A program made the translations under genes and the position numbers. From Isoetes taiwanensis (taxonomy: Eukaryota; Streptophyta; Lycopodiopsida; Isoetales; Isoetaceae), in assembly GCA_021234155.1 (NCBI GenBank), contig JAJEKV010000096.1, positions 1,496,010-1,560,009 of the forward strand: a stretch of DNA of 64,000 nucleotides, read 5' to 3'. The notes beneath the pieces are model-generated. The model was not told where the DNA came from. It saw only the letters and a program-made list of their open reading frames with translations, and ran no database searches. This document shows, piece after piece, positions 34,771 to 45,239 of this stretch (positions within the stretch are counted from its first letter, which is position 1; every line of letters begins with the position of its first letter).

Positions 34771-35655
34771 GCACATCTGACCAAGAACATCACAGCCCAA
34801 GTGAAAGTTCTTTGTAGGGCTGGAGTGCCTGGCAAAAATGCCATTGGACGACTCTGTCTTTCCGTATGTATGATGGGAGTTCATGGGTTACTATTCAGGT
34901 ATGACCTTTTTTCCTAATGCTCATCTAAATTTGGTAGGACTTGAAGAGCTTTACGAACTTGCTAAAGTAAGGACACCATTTTTTAATCCGCCTCACAAGC
35001 TTTTAAACGCATAGAGAAATGTAATTCATATGATTATTACTTCCCTGCTGACTCTTTGTGGTTGTTATGTCAGGCTCTAGCAGATGGTGTTATTCCTAGT
35101 GAACATGGGATGAACCCAAAATATTAATTTAAAATTGGTGCTAAGGTCTGTCTCTTCTTTCTGTTCTTCTATTTGTTACTCTTTCCAAGCCTCAAATTGT
35201 AGAAATATGAATGCTTAGCCCATGCTGTCAGCTTTTAGATATAGGTGAAAATTGTAAGAGATAGAATATGCAAATTTTCCAAAGTCATTTTTCCTTGAGT
35301 CTTACGCTACTGTAGAGGTTGAAGACGTTGCTTTCAGATGGTTTCTTATATGTTTGCAGGCAGCCAGAGAGGTAGCAAAGAATAGGCCTTCTCCAACTAA
35401 GGAATCACAAGGCCAGAAGTTTGGAGGTGAAATATCCAAATTTATGAATGTATATTTCTAGTTTATATTTATTTATCCAACTATCTGGAGGTTGTACAGA
35501 TAGAACTGAAAAGTGCCTTTCGTCATGTTTGTACGATGCCTATGTTTATAGGGTGTGAACCAAATATTCATTGTAATTGACCATGATGATGTTTCAGATA
35601 GACTTGTGGAATTTCAGCTTGTTGCTATGGCTGGGTTTTCTCATTTAATGAGGTA
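34771..35655 (+). pseudogene. Exon-like fragments of an unrecognised plant gene
   Basis: Several short pieces look like exons with splice signals: AQVKVLCRAGVPGKNAIGRL (about 34798-34857), GLEELYELAKV (about 34939), ALADGVIPSEHGMNPKY (about 35074-35124, after an acceptor and ending in TAA), AAREVAKNRPSPTKESQGQK (about 35361-35420, acceptor TTTGCAG), and DRLVEFQLVAMAGFSHLMR (about 35598-35653, acceptor and donor present). I do not recognise the protein, and the pieces may come from more than one gene. They follow the NSUN fragment in the same orientation. Confidence 0.4.
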
Positions 35656-36153
35656 TGTGACTGAATCATGGTTGTCAGTGGTACATTGAGTTTGGATATT
35701 ATTCCATCGGTTGTATGTGGGCTCTTTAATATCCTTCTGAGTTATATAAAATAAGAATTATGTGCGTGCCTTTATGCTATATATGCTATCGGTATATTTA
35801 TGCTTGATATATGCCATTTTCCGCCCGTCAAGCACTTTTTTAGCAGTTTTGTTCTGTAATATTTAGACGAATTTCGCGTGACGGCCTGCAGTCAGATGGC
35901 CCGTCAGGCATACATATGAAGGCCGCTGACGGTCACTGACGGTCAGAGAAGGCCACCAGTCATCAATTCTTTTCTGGCGCGAATCATTTGGAAGAATGAT
36001 TTTATGCATAATTCTTCCTCGGGCTCTTCAAAATCCTTAATTTCTTGGACTGTCCGACCGGATTGATCTGTCCTTTGCCTTAATGCGAATGATAATGCTT
36101 CATCTTGCTTCAAATTCTTCTGTTTTTTGAATTCAACACTCGAAGAAGAAAAC
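35656..36153. other. Left flank of the outer DNA element
   Basis: Contains repeated CTGACGGTCA motifs at 35927-35945 and related GACGG/CCGTC motifs from 35827, just upstream of the accessory gene. These could be subterminal repeats or promoter elements. I could not match an inverted partner near 51.3 kb. Confidence 0.4.
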
Positions 36154-36985
36154 ATGGCGACCAAAACCAATTCCGGCGAGGTAAGAAGCATTTTTTTTTA
36201 GTCCGAGTTTGTTTTTTTTCTTAATATAGAATGTTCAATCGGGTTTCCAGGACATGCTTTTCGCAAGAACTCCTCTTGAATTTGCTAAGTATCGTAAGCT
36301 TTCTATGGAGGGCAAAAATGCAAGAAGCATCAAAAAGGGAGATGTTTCAGATGCAGAATTTCAGCAAGTTTGGCAGAAGCCCATGCCCAAGACGGGCAAG
36401 ATTCATGTAAAGCTGATCAGGCCTGAGTTCAAGACATCTCTGACAGACTTGATCGAGAGGGTTTACCAGAAACCCCTTCCAAACAATGAACTTCGAACAT
36501 TGTTTGCCAGAGCATTCGCCTGGTCTCATAGTGCTAAAGCCTTGCAGAATCCTGATGAGTACAAGGTCAATTGGGCGAGTTTAGCAGCAGAGGCTTACAG
36601 AATTGGGCAAGTACAGTTGAACAAAGAGCATGGGAATGCTTTTGAAAAGAACACCAAATCCCTGCTGAACCACATGAGGTCTCTTTCTACAATGTTAGAA
36701 GACAGTAAAAAGGAATTGGTGGAGAAGCAGGCTGATCTGTTGAGGATGGAGGGTTCTGCTAATAGCTCGATGGCATGCTTTAAGGATCTTGAAGATGAAA
36801 TTAAGGAGAAAAGGCAGAACTGGTTGGCCTTGGAGCTCTTCAACCCTGAAGAAGAGGATGCAATACAGTTAATACAAAAGGAAGAGCAAGCTTTGCAATC
36901 ATTTTTAGACAAAACACGATTGCAAATTAAACGGGAGTGTTGCAGCACTCCCGTTTCAAAGATTCCCTTGAAAAAAACAGCCTGA
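36154..36985 (+). pseudogene. Accessory coiled-coil protein of the outer element, 5' part (gene split by insertion)
   Basis: Exon 1 is 36154-36180 (MATKTNSGE; donor GTAAGA) and exon 2 starts at 36251 after TTTCCAG, in phase, giving DMLFARTPLEFAKYRKL and about 220 further residues. The C-terminal third is a charged coiled coil (MLEDSKKELVEKQADLL; LEDEIKEKRQNW; LIQKEEQALQSFLDKTR). From about 36912 the frame runs into an inverted terminal repeat and stops by chance at 36985. The protein continues 8.3 kb away at 45240 with another coiled-coil segment and a zinc finger. I therefore read one gene interrupted by a transposon. Function unknown; similar two-gene layouts suggest a partner of the transposase. 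Confidence 0.55.
36918..36969 (+). repeat. Left terminal inverted repeat of the inner element
   Basis: Two blocks, 36918-36937 and 36956-36969, repeat inverted at 45212-45231 and 45164-45177. Between and overlapping them is a hairpin at 36929-36956 with 11-bp arms (AAACGGGAGTG / CACTCCCGTTT) and a 6-base loop. Confidence 0.6.
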
Positions 36986-37440
36986 TCTAGAAAATGACAC
37001 TTTTTTCCTTCTAATTGGGAATTCCAATAGGCTTAATTTTTTTTTACCTCTTTTTTGGCCCCCTAGTGTAAAATAACTTGGAATTTGCCAAAACCAACAC
37101 TTGAAAAGGGAAGAATTTAGACATGCTTTTGTATTCTCAAAAAGTACTATCTTGAAAACACCAGAATGTAGTGAATAAAATAATTATTATATAATGAAGA
37201 GTGTTTCAATGATACAATTTGTAACATCACATGGTGGTCAGTATTAATGTTTTTTGGAAAAGACAGACTAAAGGTCCAAATCAAAGTCTTCATCATGCTT
37301 TTTGCTTGATTCTCACAGGCTGATTCTACTGATCGATCCTTTTCTTGTGCCTTACCCTTGTCTACTTGTGCGGTGTCTTCAGAATGGTAGCTAGTGCCAC
37401 TTCTTTCAGCTCTGCAAAAGTAGCTTCATCCTCTAAAGAG
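36986..37440. other. 3' flank of the ParB-methyltransferase gene
   Basis: A/T-rich, no gene seen; holds poly-T and CCCCCT tracts near 37040-37070 that look like those near the right end at 45.1 kb. Confidence 0.4.
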
Positions 37441-40431
37441 CTAGTGAATGGAGGTCGTATCTCGAGAAGAGGTCACTTTGGCAAAATCGGATGAGGATTT
37501 GGCCCCTAACTCTTGGTGCTCATCTGGTAGGGTAGGCAAGGCTGCCAGTCTCATCTTGATGAATTGCACAGCTTCTTTATCAATGTCCACTGCTACACAA
37601 TTCCGGCCCTTCCTAAGTGCACAAGCTATTGTTGTACCAGAGCCAGAGAAGGCATCAAGCACCCAATCTCCTGGACGTGAAAACATGTCTAGGAGATGGT
37701 TGATTAGCTTTTGAGGCTTCTGGTAGTGATTAACAATTCTACCTTGTGCACTAGGGTCCTGAAGCTTTTGAAGCACTGACCGAAATTCCAACACATTAGA
37801 AAATTCGCATGTCATGCCAGTTAAAATGCTCCATGGTGCGTTTTCCATCTAAACTCCAAAGAAGCAACATGGAGGTATTCAACCTTACTCAAAGAATCTC
37901 GCCCGCCGCCATGGTAGTTTATATTTGTTTTGTACTGTAGAAATTAGAGTGGTGTCACTAACGAAAAAACAACAAGAAACAAACAAAGAGAACAAGTGAA
38001 AGGCAATTATATTCGAATAGAAAACTAAAACAAAAAGAAGAAACAAGCCCAACGTATTCCGTAATAAAGTACTCACCAAACCAAATTCTCATAACCAGCT
38101 TTTTGCACCGGGATCCGGCGAGTTTTAAACGTGGACTCCACAAGGCCGATTGCATGCTCGAGTGAAACACGACAAGACGCCGCTGCTTGGCGTTGTGACT
38201 TGTTTTGATGCCGCCGACGAAAGCGTTAAACTCTGAAAATTTAAAAGGTCGGGTCGTCAGAATTACCGTCCTTTAGTTTAAAGCCATAAGGAAGGTCCGC
38301 AATCACCAAAGGAAATCTTGTGGCTTTTATCGTCCCAACCAAATTAGTGCAGTCCCCGTGAATGATGGAAAACAAATTATTTTGGTCAAATAAATTAAAC
38401 TTTTCATAATCGAAAGGCTCCACATCTAGAGTTCTCCTCTCTGCCAAGTGTTCTTTCTTCTCGTGCGGTCGACGAGGTGCATAAAACCTTCCGGCGGTAC
38501 TTATTTTTCTTCTTGTTCTCGCAAACAAAGGGGAGATTGAGACGTAGACAAGTAAAGTATGACGTGTTTAATCAAGCACCCCATCCTTCAAAAATTTGGT
38601 GCGTCTTCGAAGCATACGCCGTCGGATGTAGCTATGGGATAAAGCTCCTTGCACCTCTCCCACGCCTCCACGCTGAGTTGCTCCATCGACATGTCCGCGG
38701 TGTGATAACATTTTTTGGCTAGAAAGAAAAAACACAACCTTTTTAGCAGTTGAAAAGAGAAAACGCCAAGTAAACTATCTTCCCGCCACCTAAAGTTATT
38801 CTAGAATACAAGCGGCGAATCAATATTTTTTCTTGTTGCGCGTATGTATTCCGTATACACTTTAATCAAGAAAGAAGAAGCGAAAGTGTATTCGAATACA
38901 CTTCTACAACGCAACAAGTTAGAGTGTGTATTCCGCATCACGCTTTATTTGACTCAAAGGAGTAAAAGTGTATTCGGAATACACTTTTACACTACAAGAA
39001 GAGAGAACGTGTATTCTGAATACACTCGCTCCCATCGAGGGTGCGAAAAGCATTTCCGTGACCACTAAATTGCTTTGTTATCCGGACAGAATTCTACAAG
39101 TGAAAAGGCAAAGAATGATTGTATGCTTACTTGTGCAACTCCTTCGACATTTCTTCGAAAGTGTGAACTCCTTGTCCACCACCTTTTGCGTAAGTCGTTC
39201 TAGTAATTACGGTCGCTGAACCCCCGCATCTCCCTCCGCATGCTGATGGTCATTTCTTTCTTTGGGACGTCGCCTTTCTTCTTCTCCGACACCTTTCCCT
39301 TACTTTTTAGCTCACCGCTCAAACATATTAAATATTTCGCTCAAGCTCCCGTGATTCGCAAACAAATTAAAAACTTAGAAGCTAGTTGCACACTAAATCT
39401 TATTCTGGAATACGCTTGTAACCTTACCCGGCCATCCCTGAACGCTAGCTGAAACCAATTGTCATGACCAATGAGTGATGCCCGTTTGTTCGCCTCGTCG
39501 TATTTAAGGCAACACTCAATGGCACAAGCTTCTTTAAGTTCAAGGGAGTACTGTGGCTTTTTGAGATCCTCTCCATACTTTTCCTTGAAGATAACATATT
39601 CTCTGTGCATGAATCTGATTTTGTCGACAAAGCTCATTTTTAACTTGTACTCGTTGTCAGCGTTGTGAGTGTTGGCAACGATTTTGGCTTCCTCGTCGGT
39701 CAAACCACAGTGAGACAAAGAACAGAGAACATACAAGTACCTAGGATTCTTTTTTTCCTTGTATAATTGCCTCCTTGCCTTAAAGCTGTGGTTCCCACCC
39801 AAAACATAATGCGTATATGTGTCCGCATTTTCTCTATCGTACTCTGCAGGAGTTGTGCACTGCTCTCTATCAACAAGAACAACAATTGGAGCTACATGTG
39901 CATTGGGATTGCTCCGGATTCTGTCCTTGAGGTTCCTTAGATGGTCTGCATATATCTTTCGAACCTGCAGTGGTCGTTCTCCAGCATTTTTTGAGGAAGC
40001 TTCATAGTCGGACCGGGTAATAAATGACACCTTGCACAAATTTGTGCGTGTTTATCTCTTCCATTTTCTCTGGCTTGTTTTATCAACTTTTTTTTTTTTT
40101 TGATGGCAACGCCAGTGCTTTGCCTTTCCCCTTCTTCTTCTTGTGTGCATCCTCAGGAGCATCTTCTGTTTCAATGATAGCCGTTTTTCTTTTCTTAGGC
40201 TCTTTAGCAGCTACGGTTTGCCTCTGCTTCTTTGCTGGTGGTGGAGGTGGCTGCTCTTCCGAACCTGATGAACTCACGGATGGGCTCGCCCGACCGTGAT
40301 GGACTCCCCGATAAATTCCCTCGATCTTCCTCTTCCCCTTGTTCCGACTGTTGTAGGGGGAAGTCCTCGCCGTTATTAGCAACGTAATTAATGATGGCGA
40401 GAGCGACCTCTTGTTCACGTGAGAGAAACAT
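37441..40431 (-). pseudogene. ParB-domain plus beta-class N6/N4 DNA methyltransferase, multi-exon, probably frameshifted
   Basis: From right to left on the minus strand: an N-terminus at 40431 (MFLSREQEVALAIINYVANN), a lysine-rich nuclear-type segment ending in a run of lysines (to about 40090), then a ParB/Srx-like domain (40030-39428) with APIVVLVDREQ and the nucleotide-pocket motif VLGGNHSFKARRQL. A donor GTAAGG follows at 39427. Further exons include MSMEQLSVEAWERCKELYPI (about 38695-38636), then IIHGDC and the methyltransferase motif IV IADLPYG (38282-38305), LVVFHSSMQSALWSPRL, and finally DAFSGSGTT (SAM-binding motif I, 37629-37656) with a stop at 37441. Motif IV before motif I marks the beta class acting on exocyclic amino groups of A or C. 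At least two frame breaks (near 40300 and 38250) suggest decay. Confidence 0.7.
38845..39025. repeat. Palindrome cluster 2 (inside an intron-like part of the ParB-methyltransferase gene)
   Basis: Perfect palindromes AAGTGTATTCGAATACACTT at 38884-38903, a 29-bp one centred on 38976 (38962-38990) and GTGTATTCTGAATACAC at 39009-39025, plus imperfect half-matches at 38845-38860 and 38924-38940. Same sequence family as the array at 41043. Confidence 0.9.
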
Positions 40432-41042
40432 ACTTATAAAGAGGATGTGGATTTACCTTCACAAGTCTAAGGTAGGATTCATCAACATGAATAAAGCCTT
40501 GAGATGTCCGAAAAGACAATCTCCCTCCCTTACCGGTCTGCCCGCCTACCTCACTCCACTTTACGGACAGATGGTGCCCATGCATAAATTCCCCATCATC
40601 GCATTACCTTTTGGTTCCGGGCTCCCACGGACATGTAGAAAAGTCGTGGTGTTTGACTTTCCGTAAGTACCCCTTGTAAAACCATTGAGTTTGGAAGTTT
40701 TCAGAAATAGCGGTAAATCCGACTCCTCAACCCTTCTCTGGTGCGGTTTCAGACGATTTTAAGAGGCTTCTTCATTTGTTTCTTCTTGCCGCCGTCATGT
40801 TCAGGTAAATTGTGTGTAAACACGACCTTGTTAGAAAAAAAAAAGGGTGGCAAAGAACTATTCCGTAATACAAAATGGCTTACAAAAAGGGAAAAAAGAG
40901 GGCAAAAAGAGGACAAAATGTCAAAAAAGCACTCTAATCTTGACAACAAAAGTGGTCTAAACAAGCTAAAAATGCAGCAAGAACGCCTAAATTAACTAAA
41001 AAAAAAACGCAAGGAAAAGTAACCCCTAAAACCTAAAAACGT

Positions 41043-41244
41043 AAAGTGTATTCGAATACACTTTTCGAGTGGAGGGCGAAAGTGTATTCGGAATACACTT
41101 CGCCTCACCGGCAAAAGTGTATTCGAATACACTTTTCGCATCTCCAAGGCTAAAAGTGTATTCGGAATACACTTCGCCCACTGGTTAAGCGAAAGTGTAT
41201 TCGGAATACACTTTCGCCGAAAGTGAAGGCGAAAAGTGTATTCC
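41043..41244. repeat. Palindrome array 1: five copies of a GTGTATTC(G)GAATACAC palindrome plus a half-site
   Basis: Copies at 41043-41064, 41080-41100, 41113-41136, 41154-41174 and 41189-41217, with a half-site at 41232-41244. Each is a perfect palindrome or perfect around one central G. Centres are 34-40 bp apart, close to 3.5 helical turns. Outer bases often add GCGAA/TTCGC. The array lies between the divergent starts of the ParB-methyltransferase gene (40431) and the transposase gene (41638), so it could be an operator, a ParB-type binding cluster or a transposase binding region. Further half-sites follow to about 41570. Confidence 0.95.
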
Positions 41245-41637
41245 TAATAAGAAACGTACATGCAAATGATTGTGCGTTGTACTTTCTCACTGACCTGTCC
41301 ATGGTTTCTCTATGTGAATCGGAATACGGAATCAAATATAATAATCGAAGTATTTGGCGCCGGCGACTTGAGCTCGTGAGACCGAATACATGAACCGAAG
41401 GCGCCGAAATTTCCTTTTAAAGGTATCATTTTCGTCTTGCTCTTTTTCTATGTGATCCGGAATACGTTCAGCTTTACTATCCTACTCTTGTGTATTCCAG
41501 AATAGCTTTTATTTTGACTTTCACTTGATTAGTACTGGAACTTCTACTTGTACTACGTGGGCGTGTATTCGGGAATAAGAAAAGCTCTGCATTACAGAAA
41601 GTTTCTCAAATCTCTTTACTATTTTGCAGTTGTCAAG

Positions 41638-42588
41638 ATGACGAACCGCTTCGTGAACAAGCTTCCACCACCTTTTGTTGTCTCAAGCTCGTCTGGTTCT
41701 GAGGACACGCTTGGGAACAACGTCATTTCTAGTGAAGACCGGCATTCTCCGACTCCTACCTCTGCTTCATCGTTGTTGCTTCTCGAAGACACACCGAGTC
41801 CAGCACAAAACAGACTTCCACCACCCTTCCAACCGTCACCAAGTCCTGTAGACAGCACACTGGCATCTCCTTCCAAAGAATCACCACCAGTTCGGAGCAG
41901 GTTGCCACCACCCTTTGTTCCATCCCCGGGACCTACAGAAGCTCCACAACAAAGGGTGCTCAAGAACAAGCTACCCCCCCCTTTTGTAGTTTCGCCCCCT
42001 TCGTGCAAACATACAAGGAACACAGAAAACACAGAAGACTGTGAGATTCAGTACAATTTCTCTCACCAGGACTTCACTACAAATGAGGACGACGCTCCAG
42101 CATGCACTCCTCTTCACACAACAACGGTTGTGACACATGGATTTGCAGAATTCCAGTCCGCTCTAAAGGAGATGTTTGCAAGAACTCCTTTTCAAGATGG
42201 TACAAGAACAGCTGATGCCACAACCTCTTATGGGCCATCACCATCCTTTAACACTGTACCCCCGCCTATTCCGGGAACAACTTCACGTGGTCTGTTTTCC
42301 TCTACAAGCACACCACTCAGGACAGAGGAAGTCACCCCCAGAGTAGAAGTTTCATCAGAAGATGAAGACACCAACGAGGAACAAAGAGATTACATGTTCT
42401 CAAGCCAATCTTCAAAGAAATTCAAGGTGGATTTTGGTTTGAGGGCGTGCTCCTCTGCAAGAAGAAGAAATCTTATGGATGAACACAAAATGAGGAGACT
42501 TTTGAGAACTAAATGCTGCTCATTGGGTTGCATCAACAGATTTAATATGGCTAAATTACGAGCAGTTAGAGACAACTACGCCCCATGA
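41638..42588 (+). CDS. N-terminal part of the inner element transposase, proline-rich repeats
   Basis: 316 residues from the ATG at 41638, chosen because it follows an acceptor-like TTTTGCAG and starts MTNRFVNKLPPPF; the upstream extension to 41548 is probably untranslated. Four copies of (N/S)(K/R)LPPPF(V/Q) followed by Ser-Pro lie at about residues 5, 60, 89 and 110, in a low-complexity Ser/Pro/Thr region. The C-terminus is basic with a cysteine motif, RTKCCSLGCINRFNMAKLRA, like the zinc-binding head seen before the catalytic domain of several eukaryotic DDE-type transposases. The frame stops at 42588, but similar sequence resumes at once in another frame. Confidence 0.55.
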   Translation: MTNRFVNKLPPPFVVSSSSGSEDTLGNNVISSEDRHSPTPTSASSLLLLEDTPSPAQNRLPPPFQPSPSPVDSTLASPSKESPPVRSRLPPPFVPSPGPTEAPQQRVLKNKLPPPFVVSPPSCKHTRNTENTEDCEIQYNFSHQDFTTNEDDAPACTPLHTTTVVTHGFAEFQSALKEMFARTPFQDGTRTADATTSYGPSPSFNTVPPPIPGTTSRGLFSSTSTPLRTEEVTPRVEVSSEDEDTNEEQRDYMFSSQSSKKFKVDFGLRACSSARRRNLMDEHKMRRLLRTKCCSLGCINRFNMAKLRAVRDNYAP

Positions 42589-43930
42589 CATTGGCGGCAC
42601 CCGTAATGCCTACTTAGCTTATCATGTAAGACTAGACCGCAACACCTTCTTGCACTACATTAACCGTCAAAGAAGTTTGCCGAAATGCTTTATGGTTGTC
42701 CACCGCTTAGGGTCCACCGTAATGTCTAGAATACACAAAAGATCGGACAAAAATCCAAAGAATCGATGATCATTGTGGACCAAGAAGAGTTGTAACCATG
42801 CATGCCCTTCTTGGGCCGTGTCATGGATGGAGAAATATTTTAGAGAAACATGTGAGAAGCTACCTAACAAAGAACATGTATCATTTAACCGATAACATCA
42901 CCAAAAGATGTTTTTAATGAGTACAAAGAGACTTGCACTCGCCTTCAAAGACATCTCTTACTCACACTTCACCGTGATCGTGGAAAAGTGAATTCGGTCT
43001 TGTGAAAATTCCTAGAAAACATAGAATGTCCGCTTGCTCGAGGTGTGCGTAATTAAAGAGTCAACGAAAACCGCAAAGACAGAGGTCGAAAAGAAGTAAG
43101 CTCATGTTCTCCAATCTCTCACTTGTTTTTCCGAGAAAATGTTTTGACCTGATTTCTTCTACGATATTGTGCAACGTAACCTTGCCGGACATCGTGAACA
43201 ACAAGCAAGCAGAGAGAAGAAAGCTTGCCAAGCATAGAAAAAAGCTCTTGAACGTCCAATCGCAATACATGTCTCATTGTGATTGATGGAATGGACCAAA
43301 AAAACAACTCTACCACATTTCTTGAACATTCCTAAGGATGTGCGGAGGAATGTTTTGTTAAGGTCCACCTTGTAGGAGCTATGGTCTTCAAAGGAAGTCT
43401 AAAGTGCAAAGTATTTTTGACGATCCAAACTTGCATGGTGACCCGAACCTCACAATTACAATTCTTAACAAGGTCCCGTATGAAGCAAGAGCAATTACCA
43501 CCAAAGTGCTTTATCCGCAACTTGACAATACTACAAGGGAGAACAAGAATCAAACACTCTTTGCGTCATCGTGCCATGTTAGTGGAGCTAGGGATCTTTA
43601 GAAAAGTGAAGCTTGGTTTCTTACTTGTAGGCCACACTCATGATCGATTGACCAAATGTTCAAGCAGATTTTTCAGTGCGCTTTAGAAGGAAGAAGGCTT
43701 TTCTGTCTTCCTTCTTTAGTTCGAATTATTGAAGATTCTTACACTCCTACTCCAAAGGTCGATCTTCTTAAAGAGACCGCTGATTTTAGAGAGTTTGTTT
43801 TCTCTCAACGCTCAAACAGAGAACAAGTCGTGAACAAGTTGAATGATCTCACCTTTCAAAGATCATATCAAGTTCTACTTGAAGGATGGCCAAAGCTTCT
43901 TCTGTGGGAAGAAGTATACCACAACTAAGG
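42589..43930 (+). pseudogene. Frameshifted catalytic region of the inner transposase
   Basis: Conserved pieces in changing frames: GGTRNAYLAYHVRLDRN directly after 42588, VIDGMDQKNN at about 43282-43311, KVHLVGAM at about 43360-43383, LDNTTRENKN at about 43520-43550, GIFRKVKLGFLLVGHTHD at about 43591-43645, and RRLFCLPSLVRIIEDSYTPT to about 43752. This spacing of D, D-N and G-H-T-H-D motifs matches, from memory, an RNase H-fold transposase-like region labelled DUF7869 in databases. Many small indels make it inactive. I do not attempt a restored reading. Confidence 0.6.
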
Positions 43931-44294
43931 ACCGGAGTCCACCGGAGGGATTACGCTTCCTTAAATACATTCCGGACACTTCCTTCATAGAGCGTCTTTA
44001 ACAACTTCCTCTCAAAAATCCTAAGAGTCCAAGGTAAGAAAAAGTACCCCGAGTCATCCTTAAAAGCCATTGAAAATGGAATTTCCTCAGCTTTAAGTAC
44101 TTCTTAGAAGAAGATCGGATGTGGTGGAGTAATTTCTTTCTCGAACAAAAAATTGTTGTACAACATATAGCTCTAAGACAGCGATTTGCAAGAACCATTT
44201 CAATGGCCTAACACCTTCCATCAACCCCAAAGACTAAGCGTGTCCAAGCAAAGCTACATTTGCACCTGCAGTAGAAGACGAGGAGGACCGAGTC

Positions 44295-44861
44295 ATGTAC
44301 CTCGGACCAAGACGCAGGAATGAGCCTCAAGGTAATATCACAGAAATTACCAAAGGTATGCTAATTGCTCTTCCGACTGAGGAGGATGACAAAGGTCGAC
44401 CGTTCTGGATAGCAAAAGTGCTTGACACAGTCAAGGAGGAAGGCTTAGTCACTAAACTCAAGATTCATTGGCTTGCAACACGCTCAGAAAATGCTTTTGA
44501 AGGTAGATATGAGTTAGAAATGAGAAGCCAAGGAAAAGGGAGAAAGTCCAAGAAGGTGGGTTGTAGGGACGAGCTAAACCTTAATGACGTGACTATTTTG
44601 TGCTATGATTTTAAATTGAAATCTGACAATCGTCTACGCCAGAAGACTATCAATTTGCTTAAAAAAGCTTGTAATTACGAAGAAGATGATGAAGAAGGTG
44701 GTGACAATGCTTCACCGTCTGTTGATAGTGATGAGGAAGATAACTCAAGCACTTCCTGGATGACAAAGGAAAGAAGTGAAGGTGATGACGATGGCATAAA
44801 TGAATATGAAGACGTCCTGGATCCCTCTCTCATCACTCCTCACACTTTTGCACATAACTGA
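44295..44861 (+). CDS. C-terminal domain of the inner transposase
   Basis: 188 residues: a globular start (GMLIALPTEEDDKGRPFWIA, KIHWLAT) and a very acidic tail (YEEDDEEGG, SDEEDNSSTS). It comes where the outer transposase has a comparable C-terminal domain (AVGDNFAVVSEP, VDFYVLKCTK), so the two proteins share architecture. The ATG at 44295 is probably internal to a longer original protein. The frame itself is intact. Confidence 0.45.
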   Translation: MYLGPRRRNEPQGNITEITKGMLIALPTEEDDKGRPFWIAKVLDTVKEEGLVTKLKIHWLATRSENAFEGRYELEMRSQGKGRKSKKVGCRDELNLNDVTILCYDFKLKSDNRLRQKTINLLKKACNYEEDDEEGGDNASPSVDSDEEDNSSTSWMTKERSEGDDDGINEYEDVLDPSLITPHTFAHN

Positions 44862-45163
44862 GTCTTAGAAAAAGACTGTAAATTTTGCATGTGAATATGA
44901 AGATTCTATCTTCAAATTTTGAGAATACTACAGTTTCGATTCTGCACTTACTTCAATTTTTTGTTACATATTTTATCCTCTGAAATTAGAGTTTCTCTCT
45001 TTAAACATACTTGAAGAACATTCTATTTGCTAAGAAAAGTGACACTTTAAAAAAGTCAATTCTTTCGTTGCAAAAAAAAATTAGTCATTTGGGGGGGGTC
45101 AAAATAGAATTTCATGCATCTTTTTTTTTTTAACCTCGTTTTACCCCCTTTTTTGTAAAAAAA
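44862..45163. other. 3' flank of the inner transposase gene
   Basis: No gene; contains G8, A9-A10 and T12 homopolymers. The right inverted repeat starts at 45164. Confidence 0.5.
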
Positions 45164-45231
45164 AAGGGAATCTTTGAGGAATATTCCTTTTGCTCTCGTT
45201 TCAATGATTTGCTCCCGTTTAATACGCAATC
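45164..45231 (-). repeat. Right terminal inverted repeat of the inner element
   Basis: Complement of the left repeat: 45212-45231 (18 of 20) and 45164-45177 (14 of 14), in the same order with 34 bp between blocks against 18 bp on the left. Confidence 0.6.
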
Positions 45232-45239
45232 TTGTTACA

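Noticed and set aside
38234-38267. 34-bp intron with GT...AG ends in the methyltransferase
   Set aside because: Too short for a plant intron; a one-base deletion restores the reading (PFKFSEFNAF) equally well, so I call it a frameshift.
41043-41244. CRISPR-like reading of the regularly spaced repeats
   Set aside because: Plant nuclear context, uneven short spacers, repeats are full palindromes, and no cas gene nearby.
41548-41637. Transposase start upstream of 41638
   Set aside because: The extension holds palindrome half-sites and an acceptor-like TTTTGCAG, so it looks untranslated.
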